The position numbers and the translations under genes were made by a program. The notes under the pieces are model-generated. The model was not told where the DNA came from. It did not search any database and worked only from the letters and a program-made list of their open reading frames with translations. Positions 57,293 to 64,000 of a stretch of 64,000 nucleotides of DNA are shown here, one piece after another. Source of the DNA: Sulfitobacter sp. S190 (GTDB taxonomy: Bacteria; Pseudomonadota; Alphaproteobacteria; Rhodobacterales; Rhodobacteraceae); contig NZ_CP081120.1 in NCBI RefSeq assembly GCF_025141935.1, positions 3,127,001 through 3,191,000 on the forward strand, in the 5' to 3' direction. How positions within the stretch are numbered: the stretch's first letter is position 1; every line of letters begins with the position of its first letter.

Positions 57293-58009
57293 ATGGGTGT
57301 GGCCGCAAAAAAGACTTCATTTCCGCGGCTTGACGAAAGCCTGCTGAGCCATCTGCCTCCGTTCTCCAAGCTCGACACCCGGCAAATCCGCTCTGTTCTG
57401 GATCAGGCAACCTCGCGCCGTTGCGAGGCAGATCATTGCGTTTTCAGCGAAGGCGATGTGGCGGACCGGTTCTATATGCTGCTGGACGGGTATGTGCGCG
57501 TGACACGGGTCACACCCGAGGGCGAGCAGGTGACGTCTTTGCATATTCCCGCAGGCCAGTTGCTCGGGATAGCAAAGGCATTAGGCAGGGACACGTATCC
57601 GGCCTCCGCAGTCACGGCGTCAGAATCCATCCTGCTAAGCTGGCCCATGCGTCTATGGGAAAGTTTCATGCAGGATTTTGATGGGTTCGCGACCGAAACC
57701 TACAAGATCGTCGGAGAACGCGTGGGCGAGATGAACAACCGGATCGTCGAACTTGCGACCCAACAGGTAGAACAGCGCGTCGCAAATGCGATCCTGCGGC
57801 TGATCAACCAGACGGGTCGCAAGGTCGAAGACGGGATCGAGATTGATTTCCCGATCACCCGACAGGATCTGTCCGAGTTGACGGCCACCACATTGCACAC
57901 GGTCAGCAGACTGCTCAGCGCGTGGGAAAAGGAGGGCCTTGTGACCAGCAAACGCAAACGTATCACAGTCCGTGATCCCCACGCGCTGGTGGTTCTCGGC
58001 CAAGGCTGA
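57293..58009 (+). CDS. nnrR: Crp/Fnr-family regulator, NnrR type
   Basis: A 238-residue Crp/Fnr regulator with an N-terminal cyclic-nucleotide-like sensing domain (VFSEGDVADRFYMLLDGYVRV across two spans) and a C-terminal helix-turn-helix (TRQDLSELTATTLHTVSRLL). The N-terminal Cys cluster needed by oxygen-sensing FNR is absent. Position next to paz-nirK and NO-linked boxes suggests an NO-responsive NnrR activator. ATG 57293 has AGGA about 8 nt upstream; the longer frame extends into the operator region and is rejected. Confidence 0.88.
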   Translation: MGVAAKKTSFPRLDESLLSHLPPFSKLDTRQIRSVLDQATSRRCEADHCVFSEGDVADRFYMLLDGYVRVTRVTPEGEQVTSLHIPAGQLLGIAKALGRDTYPASAVTASESILLSWPMRLWESFMQDFDGFATETYKIVGERVGEMNNRIVELATQQVEQRVANAILRLINQTGRKVEDGIEIDFPITRQDLSELTATTLHTVSRLLSAWEKEGLVTSKRKRITVRDPHALVVLGQG

Positions 58010-58015
58010 ATTCTG

Positions 58016-58228
58016 TCAGGTCAGCCCCGCAGCCTGCATCAGTTCACCTATGAACGTCTCCCGATCAAGATTGTACTCGGCGCAGGCATCCGTGACCGTA
58101 TGGAATGGTCCGATCAAACATCCGACACAGAGCATGTTGTGCTTTGCGAAGACCGGGATCGTCTGTGGCCATTCGGTCATCAGGTCAGCCAGCGGCAAGT
58201 CGGGATCATCCAGATGGACACGGCGCAT
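58016..58228 (-). CDS. DUF1858 domain protein
   Basis: A 70-residue DUF1858 protein with the family core (LMTEWPQTIPVFAKHNMLCVGC) and a conserved Cys pair (CVGC). Related domains occur with hemerythrin and ScdA-type NO or iron-sulfur stress proteins. The precise function is unknown. It converges with nnrR (6 nt between stops). A perfect NnrR-type box lies 49 nt before its start, so it is probably induced together with nirK. Confidence 0.85.
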   Translation of the reverse strand: MRRVHLDDPDLPLADLMTEWPQTIPVFAKHNMLCVGCLIGPFHTVTDACAEYNLDRETFIGELMQAAGLT

Positions 58229-58276
58229 GCACCATTCCTTTCACCGATCATCGTAGGCAAGCATTCCGATGAAACG

Positions 58277-58290
58277 TTGCGCTGGCGCAA
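58277..58290. promoter_or_regulatory. Perfect palindromic NnrR-type operator upstream of the DUF1858 gene
   Basis: TTGCGCTGGCGCAA matches the TTGCG-N4-CGCAA box reported for NnrR in Rhodobacter. Its CTGG spacer is the same as in the box at 57209. It is centred 55 nt before the DUF1858 start, compatible with class II activation at -41.5. Confidence 0.7.
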
Positions 58291-58552
58291 ACTGAGGGCG
58301 GCGGGGTCGGAGGCACGGTCGCACTGTGCGCGTAGTCCATCGGCCTCGGAAATATGATCGGCGCGCCGGACACGCGGCACTTTGCGAGCCATATCCGCCG
58401 CTTGATGGTTGCTGCTGACGCCGGTAGTCGAGATGCTGGCAGATGAGAGTGGGCGGACGAAAGGGCTAGGAATTTCTGGATTTTAAGGCGCCTTGTACTG
58501 TTTGGTTCCCGACAAAGTTTTTGTCGTCTGACAAATCACTCGGATGGTGTCC
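58291..58552. other. Intergenic region with a 7-bp inverted repeat
   Basis: No convincing gene lies between the NnrR box and the end of the TRAP operon. An inverted repeat at 58510-58526 (CGACAAA, GTT, TTTGTCG) stands 27 nt after the dctM stop. It could be a weak terminator for the gentisate operon. Short open frames here overlap the regulatory box and look non-coding. Confidence 0.45.
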
Positions 58553-59857
58553 TCAAAATCCGAGCCCGAGTGCGTTTGGCAGCCACAGGACGAGACCCGG
58601 CAAAAGCACGAGCAGAGCCAGCCTTATGGCATCCGCACCCACGAATGGCAGGATGCCGCGTGACATCTCGGCCAGCGATATGCGCGGGGCCACGCCCTTG
58701 ACCACAAAAAGGTTCATGCCGATGGGCGGTGTGATCAACCCGATTTCTACGACCGACACCATCAATACCCCGAACCAGATCGGGTCATAGCCGAGGCTGG
58801 TGACCAGACCGTGTGCCGGCACCACGGTCAGCAGAATGATCGAGAGCGAATCCATGAAGCAGCCCAGTACGATGTAGAACACCAAAAGGGCGAGAATCAC
58901 GGTACCGGGCGCGAGGTTCGCGGCAGTAATCCAGGCCAGCAGGCTCTCCGTCAGCCGGGACTGTTCGAGGAAGAAATTGAACAACGTGGCGCCGATCAGG
59001 ATCATGAAGATCATGCCCGTCATGGAGGCCGTTTCGAGCATACCATTGCGCAGGCTGGCGGCATTGAGGCGACGGCGCAGCGCCGCGATAAGCAGCGCCC
59101 CGCCTGCGCCGACGGCGGCGGCTTCGGTCGGAGAAAAGAGACCGGCATAGATGCCACCGATGACCAGAGTAATCAGCACCATTGCGTCCCACATACCTGC
59201 CAGTGCCCTGATCCGGCCTGCCCACGGCACAAACGGCGTTGGCGGGGCCATCTGGGGATTGCGTATCACAAGAAGGCGAATGGCGATCATGTAGAGCGCA
59301 GCAGCCAGTATGCCGGGGATCAGCGCACCTGCGAAGAGTGCGCCAATCGATTCCTCGGTCATCAGTGCGTATATTACCAACAGGATGGAAGGTGGTATCA
59401 GCACGCCCAGCGTCCCTCCCGCTGCCACCACCGCCCCGGCGAGGCGTGGGGCGTAGCCCTGTTTTTCCATTGCGGGGAGAGCGATTTTGCCCATGGTCGC
59501 GCAGGTGGCAAGCGACGAGCCGCTGATGGCGCCGAAAACCGCACATGCCCCAATGGTGGACGAGGCAAGACCGCCGGGGCGATGTCCGACAAATGCGATC
59601 AGCCCGCGAAACAGGTTATCCGACAGCCCAGAATGGCCTGCGAATACCCCCATGAAGATAAAGAGCGGCACGACCGACAGGCCATAGGGAAAGATCGTCT
59701 CGAAGGGCAGGCTGGCGATAACATAGGTAGAAGAAAACCAATCCCCCAACAGGAGAGAACCGACAATGCCCACCGCAGCCATCGCAAGCGCGACCGGCAC
59801 GCGGCACATGGCGAGAAACAGGGCAATGCCAAAGCCCGCGACACCAATCCACGCCAT
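58553..59857 (-). CDS. dctM: TRAP transporter large permease (DctM type)
   Basis: A 434-residue inner-membrane protein with about twelve helices and typical DctM segments (LSVVPLFIFMGVFAGHSG, ATCATMGKIALPAMEKQGY, LIPPSILLVIYALM, LITPPIGMNLFVV). It forms the ion-coupled channel of a TRAP uptake system with the small permease just upstream (1 nt gap). Placement in a gentisate operon suggests an aromatic acid substrate. Confidence 0.95.
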   Translation of the reverse strand: MAWIGVAGFGIALFLAMCRVPVALAMAAVGIVGSLLLGDWFSSTYVIASLPFETIFPYGLSVVPLFIFMGVFAGHSGLSDNLFRGLIAFVGHRPGGLASSTIGACAVFGAISGSSLATCATMGKIALPAMEKQGYAPRLAGAVVAAGGTLGVLIPPSILLVIYALMTEESIGALFAGALIPGILAAALYMIAIRLLVIRNPQMAPPTPFVPWAGRIRALAGMWDAMVLITLVIGGIYAGLFSPTEAAAVGAGGALLIAALRRRLNAASLRNGMLETASMTGMIFMILIGATLFNFFLEQSRLTESLLAWITAANLAPGTVILALLVFYIVLGCFMDSLSIILLTVVPAHGLVTSLGYDPIWFGVLMVSVVEIGLITPPIGMNLFVVKGVAPRISLAEMSRGILPFVGADAIRLALLVLLPGLVLWLPNALGLGF

Positions 59858-59858
59858 G

Positions 59859-60395
59859 TCAGTGGGTACCTGTCAGGGTCAGTCGCAGCGCGCGCACCGT
59901 GCAAACGACGGATGAAAGGGCCAGTCCCGCCACAAGCGCACTCCAGAACCAGATCATCGGCAGGGCAAGATCTTGCGAGACGTCACCATAGGCCCAGATT
60001 TCGGAGGCGCGTCCAGCCGTGAGCCAACAGAGAAATCCTGTGATCGCCACCCCGGCGAGGCTGGCGCAAACGTCGAGGATCCGATTTGCCCGCGGACTGA
60101 GCGAACGCGTGAGAAGGTCGACGCTTACGTGACCACCGGTGGCAAAGGCATACGGAATGGCCATGGAAACCGCGATCATTACGCTGAATTGGGTCAGGTC
60201 CACCGATCCGATGAACGACCCGCCGCCCGCACGCCGCCAGATGATATCCCCCACCACCACGGCAATCGCGACCACGAGCGCGCACATGCCAAAGATCGCA
60301 AGGCCGCCTGTCAGCTTCAGGAGCTGCTGATCAAGACGCGTTGCGAAGGAGGTCAGGCGCCCTCTTTCGCGTTTATGGTGTTGGGCGTCTGGCAT
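59859..60395 (-). CDS. dctQ: TRAP transporter small permease (DctQ type)
   Basis: A 178-residue membrane protein with four helices and the DctQ pattern (GDIIWRRAGGGSF, AVSMAIPYAFATGGHVSVDLL, LALPMIWFWSALVAGLAL). It pairs with DctM. Start 60395 (MPDAQHHKRER) is the first ATG before the helices; the longer open frame is antisense or overlapping sequence. It lies 8 nt after dctP. Confidence 0.92.
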   Translation of the reverse strand: MPDAQHHKRERGRLTSFATRLDQQLLKLTGGLAIFGMCALVVAIAVVVGDIIWRRAGGGSFIGSVDLTQFSVMIAVSMAIPYAFATGGHVSVDLLTRSLSPRANRILDVCASLAGVAITGFLCWLTAGRASEIWAYGDVSQDLALPMIWFWSALVAGLALSSVVCTVRALRLTLTGTH

Positions 60396-60403
60396 CCCCG
60401 GCG

Positions 60404-61444
60404 TCAGGCGCTCTCGAACCCGGAGACAAGCTCTTGCGCGCGGGCATAAAGCGCCTGCGGATCGGCTACGCCCTGCTTGGCCATGCCTGCAAGGAAGCCG
60501 TCGATCATCGGTTGCAATTGCGCACGCCATTCCATGCGTGTGCCTGCGTCGATCTCGATGATCTCATTGCCGCGCTCGATCGCGTCGGTCCTGCCGCGCG
60601 CATCCCATGCACCCCACCACTCTCCGAACTTGGCCACGAGATTGTCGCCAGTCATATCGTCCAGCACATCGCGGATTTCGGCTGGGAGGCCGTCATATTT
60701 GCCCTGGTTCATCACCACATGGAAACCCGCCACATAGGCGCGTGCATCCGTGTGGTACTTCAGCAATTCATTGGCGCGTATGGCCCCGACGAGGTCCCAT
60801 GTCGTGACAACGCCGTTCAGGCTGCCCTTCTGCAAATTCTCATAGATGGCCGACGGCGGCATGCCCACCGGCGATGCGCCCGTAGCTTCGAGCATGGCGG
60901 ATACGGCCGGACTTGGTGTACGCAGGCGCAGACCAGCGAGGTCTTCGAGCCTGCGAACGGGTTTATTGACCGTGTGGAACAGGCCGCCATGGTGTGTGAA
61001 AAGGCCCAACACCTTGAAATCCTCGTAGTCGGTGCCGAGTGCGCCCTCTTTGTAGAGCTCCCAGAGCGCTTTCGATCCGGCTCCGGCATCTTCGACCAGG
61101 AATGGCATTTCGATGACTGCTGCCGACGGGTAGCGGTCGCGGGGTATGCCGTTGAGGCCAAGGGCGATGTCGATCACACCTGCGCGAACCTGATCAGCCT
61201 GACGGTCGATTTTTCCGAACGCGCTGGTGGCGTCAAAGAGTTCAACCGCGACGGCCCCGTTGGTCCGTTCCGTGATCTCTGCGGCCCAGGGGGCCATGAA
61301 ACTGGCGGTAAAGCCGTGGCGCGGAGGCAGATAGTTGCTGAGCTTGAGCGTGACGTCGGCGGCCTGTGCTTGACCGGCCATTGTCACCAGCGATGTTGCA
61401 CCCATGGCGGCCAATGCGCCGCGGCGTGTGAATCCAGTTGTCAT
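60404..61444 (-). CDS. dctP: TRAP transporter solute-binding protein (DctP type)
   Basis: A 346-residue periplasmic binding protein with a Tat-like signal (FTRRGALAAMGAT) and cleavage near AQAA. The DctP fold markers are LKLSNYLPPRHGF, IDIALGLNGIP, LEDLAGLRLRTPSPA and the VVTTWDLVGAI region. In the family a conserved Arg in LRLRT binds the substrate carboxylate. GGGAGGATC lies upstream of ATG 61444, which rules out the longer frame. It likely captures an aromatic or related carboxylate for the catabolic enzymes encoded upstream. Confidence 0.93.
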   Translation of the reverse strand: MTTGFTRRGALAAMGATSLVTMAGQAQAADVTLKLSNYLPPRHGFTASFMAPWAAEITERTNGAVAVELFDATSAFGKIDRQADQVRAGVIDIALGLNGIPRDRYPSAAVIEMPFLVEDAGAGSKALWELYKEGALGTDYEDFKVLGLFTHHGGLFHTVNKPVRRLEDLAGLRLRTPSPAVSAMLEATGASPVGMPPSAIYENLQKGSLNGVVTTWDLVGAIRANELLKYHTDARAYVAGFHVVMNQGKYDGLPAEIRDVLDDMTGDNLVAKFGEWWGAWDARGRTDAIERGNEIIEIDAGTRMEWRAQLQPMIDGFLAGMAKQGVADPQALYARAQELVSGFESA

Positions 61445-61470
61445 GTGATCCTCCCTGATCGTGTTGACTG

Positions 61471-62121
61471 TCAGTCCGTTTTTGGGGCCGTTGCTGTAAA
61501 GGCTTCGAGCGTTCGGCAGTGCGCCTCGACGGCACAGACCCTTTCGAATTCGTCGATAGCTACGCCGAAACGGCGCGCGTTCAGCACCTGCGGCACAAGG
61601 CAGATATCGGCCAAAGTGGGCGTGGTGCCGATGCAGAAGGGGCCGCGATCCGCCGTCTGCGTCAGTTGCCGCTCCAGCGTGGTGAACCCTTCGCGGACCC
61701 AATGGGCATACCAGTCCGCGCGTTTTGCGTCTGATTGCTGCATCGGGCCGGAAAGATGCTTGAGCACACGCGGCGTGTTCAGCGGGTGGATATCGCAGGC
61801 GATGGTAAGCGCGAGGCTGCGCACGGCCAGAGCGGCGTCCGCATCTTCGGGAATTAACGGTGGGTCGGGATATACGCGGTCCAGCCATTCGATCAGCGCG
61901 ATGGACTGGCCATACGCCCGCTCACCAAAATCCAGCGCAGGTACCAAAGCGGCGCCCGTCACGTCAGTGAACGCCTTCCCCAATTGCTCGCCTGTCCGCA
62001 GGTTGATGCCCCGCACAGCGTGCGGTGCAACACCTTTCAGATGCATCGCGATCCGCAGACGGTAGGACGCCGAGGAGAACGGGAAATCGTAAAGGGTGGC
62101 GGAGGCGATCTGCAGTGTCAT
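61471..62121 (-). CDS. maiA: Zeta-class GST: maleylpyruvate (or maleylacetoacetate) isomerase
   Basis: A 216-residue zeta-class GST with the signature SSASYRLRIAMHLKG (active-site Ser-Ser-x-Ser) and the QSIALIEWLDRVYP glutathione-binding segment. These enzymes use glutathione to isomerise maleylacetoacetate or maleylpyruvate from cis to trans. With gentisate dioxygenase and an FAH protein in the same operon, maleylpyruvate to fumarylpyruvate is the expected reaction (NagL-like). It lies 9 nt after the FAH gene. Confidence 0.88.
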   Translation of the reverse strand: MTLQIASATLYDFPFSSASYRLRIAMHLKGVAPHAVRGINLRTGEQLGKAFTDVTGAALVPALDFGERAYGQSIALIEWLDRVYPDPPLIPEDADAALAVRSLALTIACDIHPLNTPRVLKHLSGPMQQSDAKRADWYAHWVREGFTTLERQLTQTADRGPFCIGTTPTLADICLVPQVLNARRFGVAIDEFERVCAVEAHCRTLEAFTATAPKTD

Positions 62122-62130
62122 CCCGATGCC

Positions 62131-62844
62131 CTAGCTGTTGCCTGCGCGGGCACCGATCCGCACCTTCAGGTCGGGCAGGCCGGCGATGGTGCAGGATATC
62201 TCGTCGCCCGGGGACACCGGGCCGACGCCCGCGGGTGTTCCGGTATAAATCAGATCACCCCTTCGCAGGGCATAGTATCGTGACAGATCCGCGATGATTT
62301 CGGGCACAGACCAGATCAGATCACTGACATCCGCGTCTTGCCGGGTTTCACCGTTGACCGAAAGCTGGATTTGCCCAGTACTGACATGCGCCCCCCCTTC
62401 AACAAGCTGCAAGCGTCCGGTGGGGCAACTGTCGGCCACATTCTTGCCGGTGTCCCAAGGCCGCCCCTTCTCGCGCGCTTCCAGTTGCAGATCGCGGCGG
62501 GTCATGTCGAGGCCCACGGCATAGCCACAGACGTGGTTCAACGCATCCGTTTGGGCGATGCAGAAACCGGGCATGCCGATGGCAACAACCAGTTCTGCCT
62601 CGTGATGGAAATTTTCCGTCGCCGGAGGATACGCAATTTCGAGCGCGTCCGAAGGCGCGCTGTTGCGCACGGTTTCTGACCATTTGGTGAAATAGAAAGG
62701 CGGATCGCGCTCGGGATCCTTGCCCATTTCGCGGGCATGGGCGGCGTAGTTGCGCCCCACGCAGAAAACGCGGGCGACGGGAAAATCGCGGTTGTCCGTG
62801 GTATTCAGAATGGTGGGGGGGTCGGCGGGAAACATGGCTGTCAT
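62131..62844 (-). CDS. Fumarylacetoacetate-hydrolase family protein, probable fumarylpyruvate hydrolase
   Basis: A 237-residue FAH-fold hydrolase. Motifs are FCVGRNYAAHAREMG, FHHEAELVVAIG with the metal-binding Glu pair, GLDMTRRDLQ, and LIYTGTPAGVGPV. Its small size and operon position fit NagK-like fumarylpyruvate hydrolase, which yields fumarate and pyruvate. The start overlaps the gentisate dioxygenase stop by 4 nt. Confidence 0.88.
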   Translation of the reverse strand: MTAMFPADPPTILNTTDNRDFPVARVFCVGRNYAAHAREMGKDPERDPPFYFTKWSETVRNSAPSDALEIAYPPATENFHHEAELVVAIGMPGFCIAQTDALNHVCGYAVGLDMTRRDLQLEAREKGRPWDTGKNVADSCPTGRLQLVEGGAHVSTGQIQLSVNGETRQDADVSDLIWSVPEIIADLSRYYALRRGDLIYTGTPAGVGPVSPGDEISCTIAGLPDLKVRIGARAGNS

Positions 62845-63881
62845 TGGTCGAGGCTTTCCTTCCAGAACCCGAGTTTTTCGTGGCAGGCGCGATCCGAGTA
62901 GGAAAAGAGCACCAATGGCACGTCGCCCGTATTTTCAATTTCGAGCGCGGCCCAAGAGGGAACCGCCGCTACATCGCGCGCCCCTACGTTGAACCTTGCA
63001 CCGTCAACATGCAGGGTGCCGCTGCCCGTGACGCCGGCGTAAACTGCGCCCGCGCTTTGGCGGCGTGGTTTCGTTTTCATCCCGGGGGGCACCATGGTCA
63101 CAAAGGCCGAAATGGTGCGCATGACCGACCCACCATTTCGCGGATTGGTAAACTCAAGGGTCCAGCCTCGGTGGGCATCCGCCGGCACCTTGGCCGCGTA
63201 TTCGGCCAATGATTTGGACCAGACCGCATGAGGGAAGTGAAAAAGCGGTGTGTCTGTATCAAGATCGTGGCCGATCGTGGGCTTAAGATTCGCGCCATAG
63301 GCCGCGCGCGTACGCCCTGAAACCGCGTCGTCATTCGCCGGCACGTTGCCATCCCGCTCGGCGAACCCTGCTGAAAACCGCTGCACGATCGGAATGTCCA
63401 ACCCATCGAGCCAGATGGTCGGCGCGGCTGCACCGCCATGTTCGTGCCAACGCCAGGAAGGGGTCAGCACCAGATCGAAGGGCGACATCTGTACCGGCTC
63501 ACCATCCACCGAAGTCCACGCGCCTTCGCTTTCGAGAACAAACCGCAGCGCCGATTGCGTGTGCCGGTGTACCGGGGCCGTTTCACCCGGCAAGACCAGC
63601 TGCAGACCTGCATACAGCGCATCCGTCACCGTATGATCACCCCTCGTACCGGGATTTTCGAGGATCAGAACACGTCGCTCTGCCTGTTCGGCGGTGATGC
63701 GCTGTCCCGCTTCGACCAACTGTGGCTGGATGTCGGTATAGGCCCACACATGCGGCAAGGCACGGGGCTGGGGTGTTTCTGTCACCAGATTGGCCATCAC
63801 ATCCCAGAGCGGGGATACCGACTTTTGCGTCAACCTCTCTCGGAAAGCCCCGTCATCGGCCATAGCGTCTTGCACCGCCAT
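62841..63881 (-). CDS. Gentisate 1,2-dioxygenase
   Basis: A 346-residue bicupin ring-cleaving dioxygenase that opens gentisate (2,5-dihydroxybenzoate) to maleylpyruvate with ferrous iron and oxygen. The N-terminal cupin has APVHRHTQSALRFVLE, with the His pair binding iron, and SWRWHEHGG. The C-terminal cupin has GSGTLHVDG. Start 63881 has GAGGAGA upstream; the longer frame runs into the operator region and is rejected. It is the first gene of a six-gene operon with fumarylpyruvate hydrolase, isomerase and TRAP transporter. Confidence 0.9.
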   Translation of the reverse strand: MAVQDAMADDGAFRERLTQKSVSPLWDVMANLVTETPQPRALPHVWAYTDIQPQLVEAGQRITAEQAERRVLILENPGTRGDHTVTDALYAGLQLVLPGETAPVHRHTQSALRFVLESEGAWTSVDGEPVQMSPFDLVLTPSWRWHEHGGAAAPTIWLDGLDIPIVQRFSAGFAERDGNVPANDDAVSGRTRAAYGANLKPTIGHDLDTDTPLFHFPHAVWSKSLAEYAAKVPADAHRGWTLEFTNPRNGGSVMRTISAFVTMVPPGMKTKPRRQSAGAVYAGVTGSGTLHVDGARFNVGARDVAAVPSWAALEIENTGDVPLVLFSYSDRACHEKLGFWKESLDQ

Positions 63882-63901
63882 ATCTCTCCTCCCATCATAT
63901 T

Positions 63902-63933
63902 TACGCAATGCGTATTTAATTACGCTCTGCATA
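63902..63933. promoter_or_regulatory. Two operator-like 13-nt repeats upstream of the gentisate operon
   Basis: TACGCAATGCGTA (63902-63914) is a perfect 6+1+6 palindrome. TACGCTCTGCATA (63921-63933) matches it at 10 of 13 positions, with centres 19 bp apart. The pair lies 20-50 nt before the gentisate dioxygenase start, where a repressor would overlap the promoter. The regulator is not in the window; IclR, MarR or GntR types are possible. Confidence 0.55.
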
Positions 63934-64000
63934 ACCGCTTACGGCTCTGGACGCAATAGGTTTCGAACTGGTATCGCCGGACCAAAGAAGGATGACCCTA

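Noticed and set aside
58180..58392. A 70-codon minus-strand frame overlapping the DUF1858 gene
   Set aside because: It contains the NnrR-type box, overlaps the better supported DUF1858 start, and resembles nothing known.
63991..64000. Start of a rightward regulator gene (ATG at 63992)
   Set aside because: Only three codons are visible and the purine-rich stretch abuts the ATG with no spacing, so a gene start cannot be supported.

Overview
This 64 kb window is a GC-rich, densely packed stretch of chromosome from an alphaproteobacterium, almost certainly a member of the Rhodobacterales (Roseobacter group). The placement rests on an RpoH-II type sigma factor, an mreBCD-mrdA-rodA block next to leuA, a DUF1467 gene paired with methylmalonyl-CoA epimerase, an FeS-type bacterial photolyase, and a BciA-type divinyl chlorophyllide 8-vinyl-reductase. 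The last suggests, but does not prove, an aerobic anoxygenic phototroph. Most of the window is conserved core genome. All identifications come from reading translated sequence; no database search was run.

Layout. 0-9 kb: the 5' part of gltX (leftward), a Tat-exported metallo-beta-lactamase-fold hydrolase, a secreted esterase, nadE, a secreted MORN-repeat protein with a sugar-efflux-type MFS pump, and an ArsR-type regulator divergent from a NIPSNAP/ABM pair and a thioesterase. 8.7-13.4 kb: an SDR-photolyase operon, then leuA behind a leucine-rich leader peptide and a hairpin that look like an attenuator. 13.5-20 kb: the cell-shape operon mreB-mreC-mreD-mrdA-rodA, then a hydroxyacid dehydrogenase. 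20-26.7 kb, leftward: oligopeptidase, MoeB-like enzyme, dut, coaBC, ChaN-like protein and rpoH-II. 26.7-34.6 kb: cobU with a phosphatase, GST, yifB, and the leftward set rsmI-yraN-gshB-esterase divergent from an LpoA-like lipoprotein. 34.6-43.1 kb: glnD, an MFS transporter, bciA, murJ, a rhomboid-fold protein without catalytic residues, and trpS with a clear terminator. 43-51 kb: small enzymes, a class II HDAC-like amidohydrolase, mce, an orphan response regulator, a pilin-like peptide, a hemerythrin and aspS.

The right end is accessory in character. From 51.5 to 54.3 kb lies a serralysin-type (M10) RTX protease reading frame broken by one in-frame TGA and without a normal start codon. Next comes a nitrite-respiration island, leftward paz-nirK-nirV with a divergent NnrR-type Crp/Fnr regulator and a DUF1858 gene. 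Two TTGNN-N4-NNCAA boxes sit where an NnrR/FNR protein would be expected to bind. From 58.5 to 63.9 kb is a six-gene leftward operon: gentisate 1,2-dioxygenase, a fumarylpyruvate-hydrolase-like FAH protein, a zeta-class GST (maleylpyruvate isomerase candidate) and a three-part TRAP transporter, preceded by two 13-nt operator-like repeats 19 bp apart. Together these would import an aromatic acid and convert gentisate to fumarate and pyruvate.

No phage, insertion sequence, CRISPR array, tRNA or rRNA gene was recognised. I did not find a wholly new system. The most unusual items are the interrupted protease frame, the leuA leader, the residue-stripped rhomboid, the strict 23-residue MORN array and the paired regulatory boxes.
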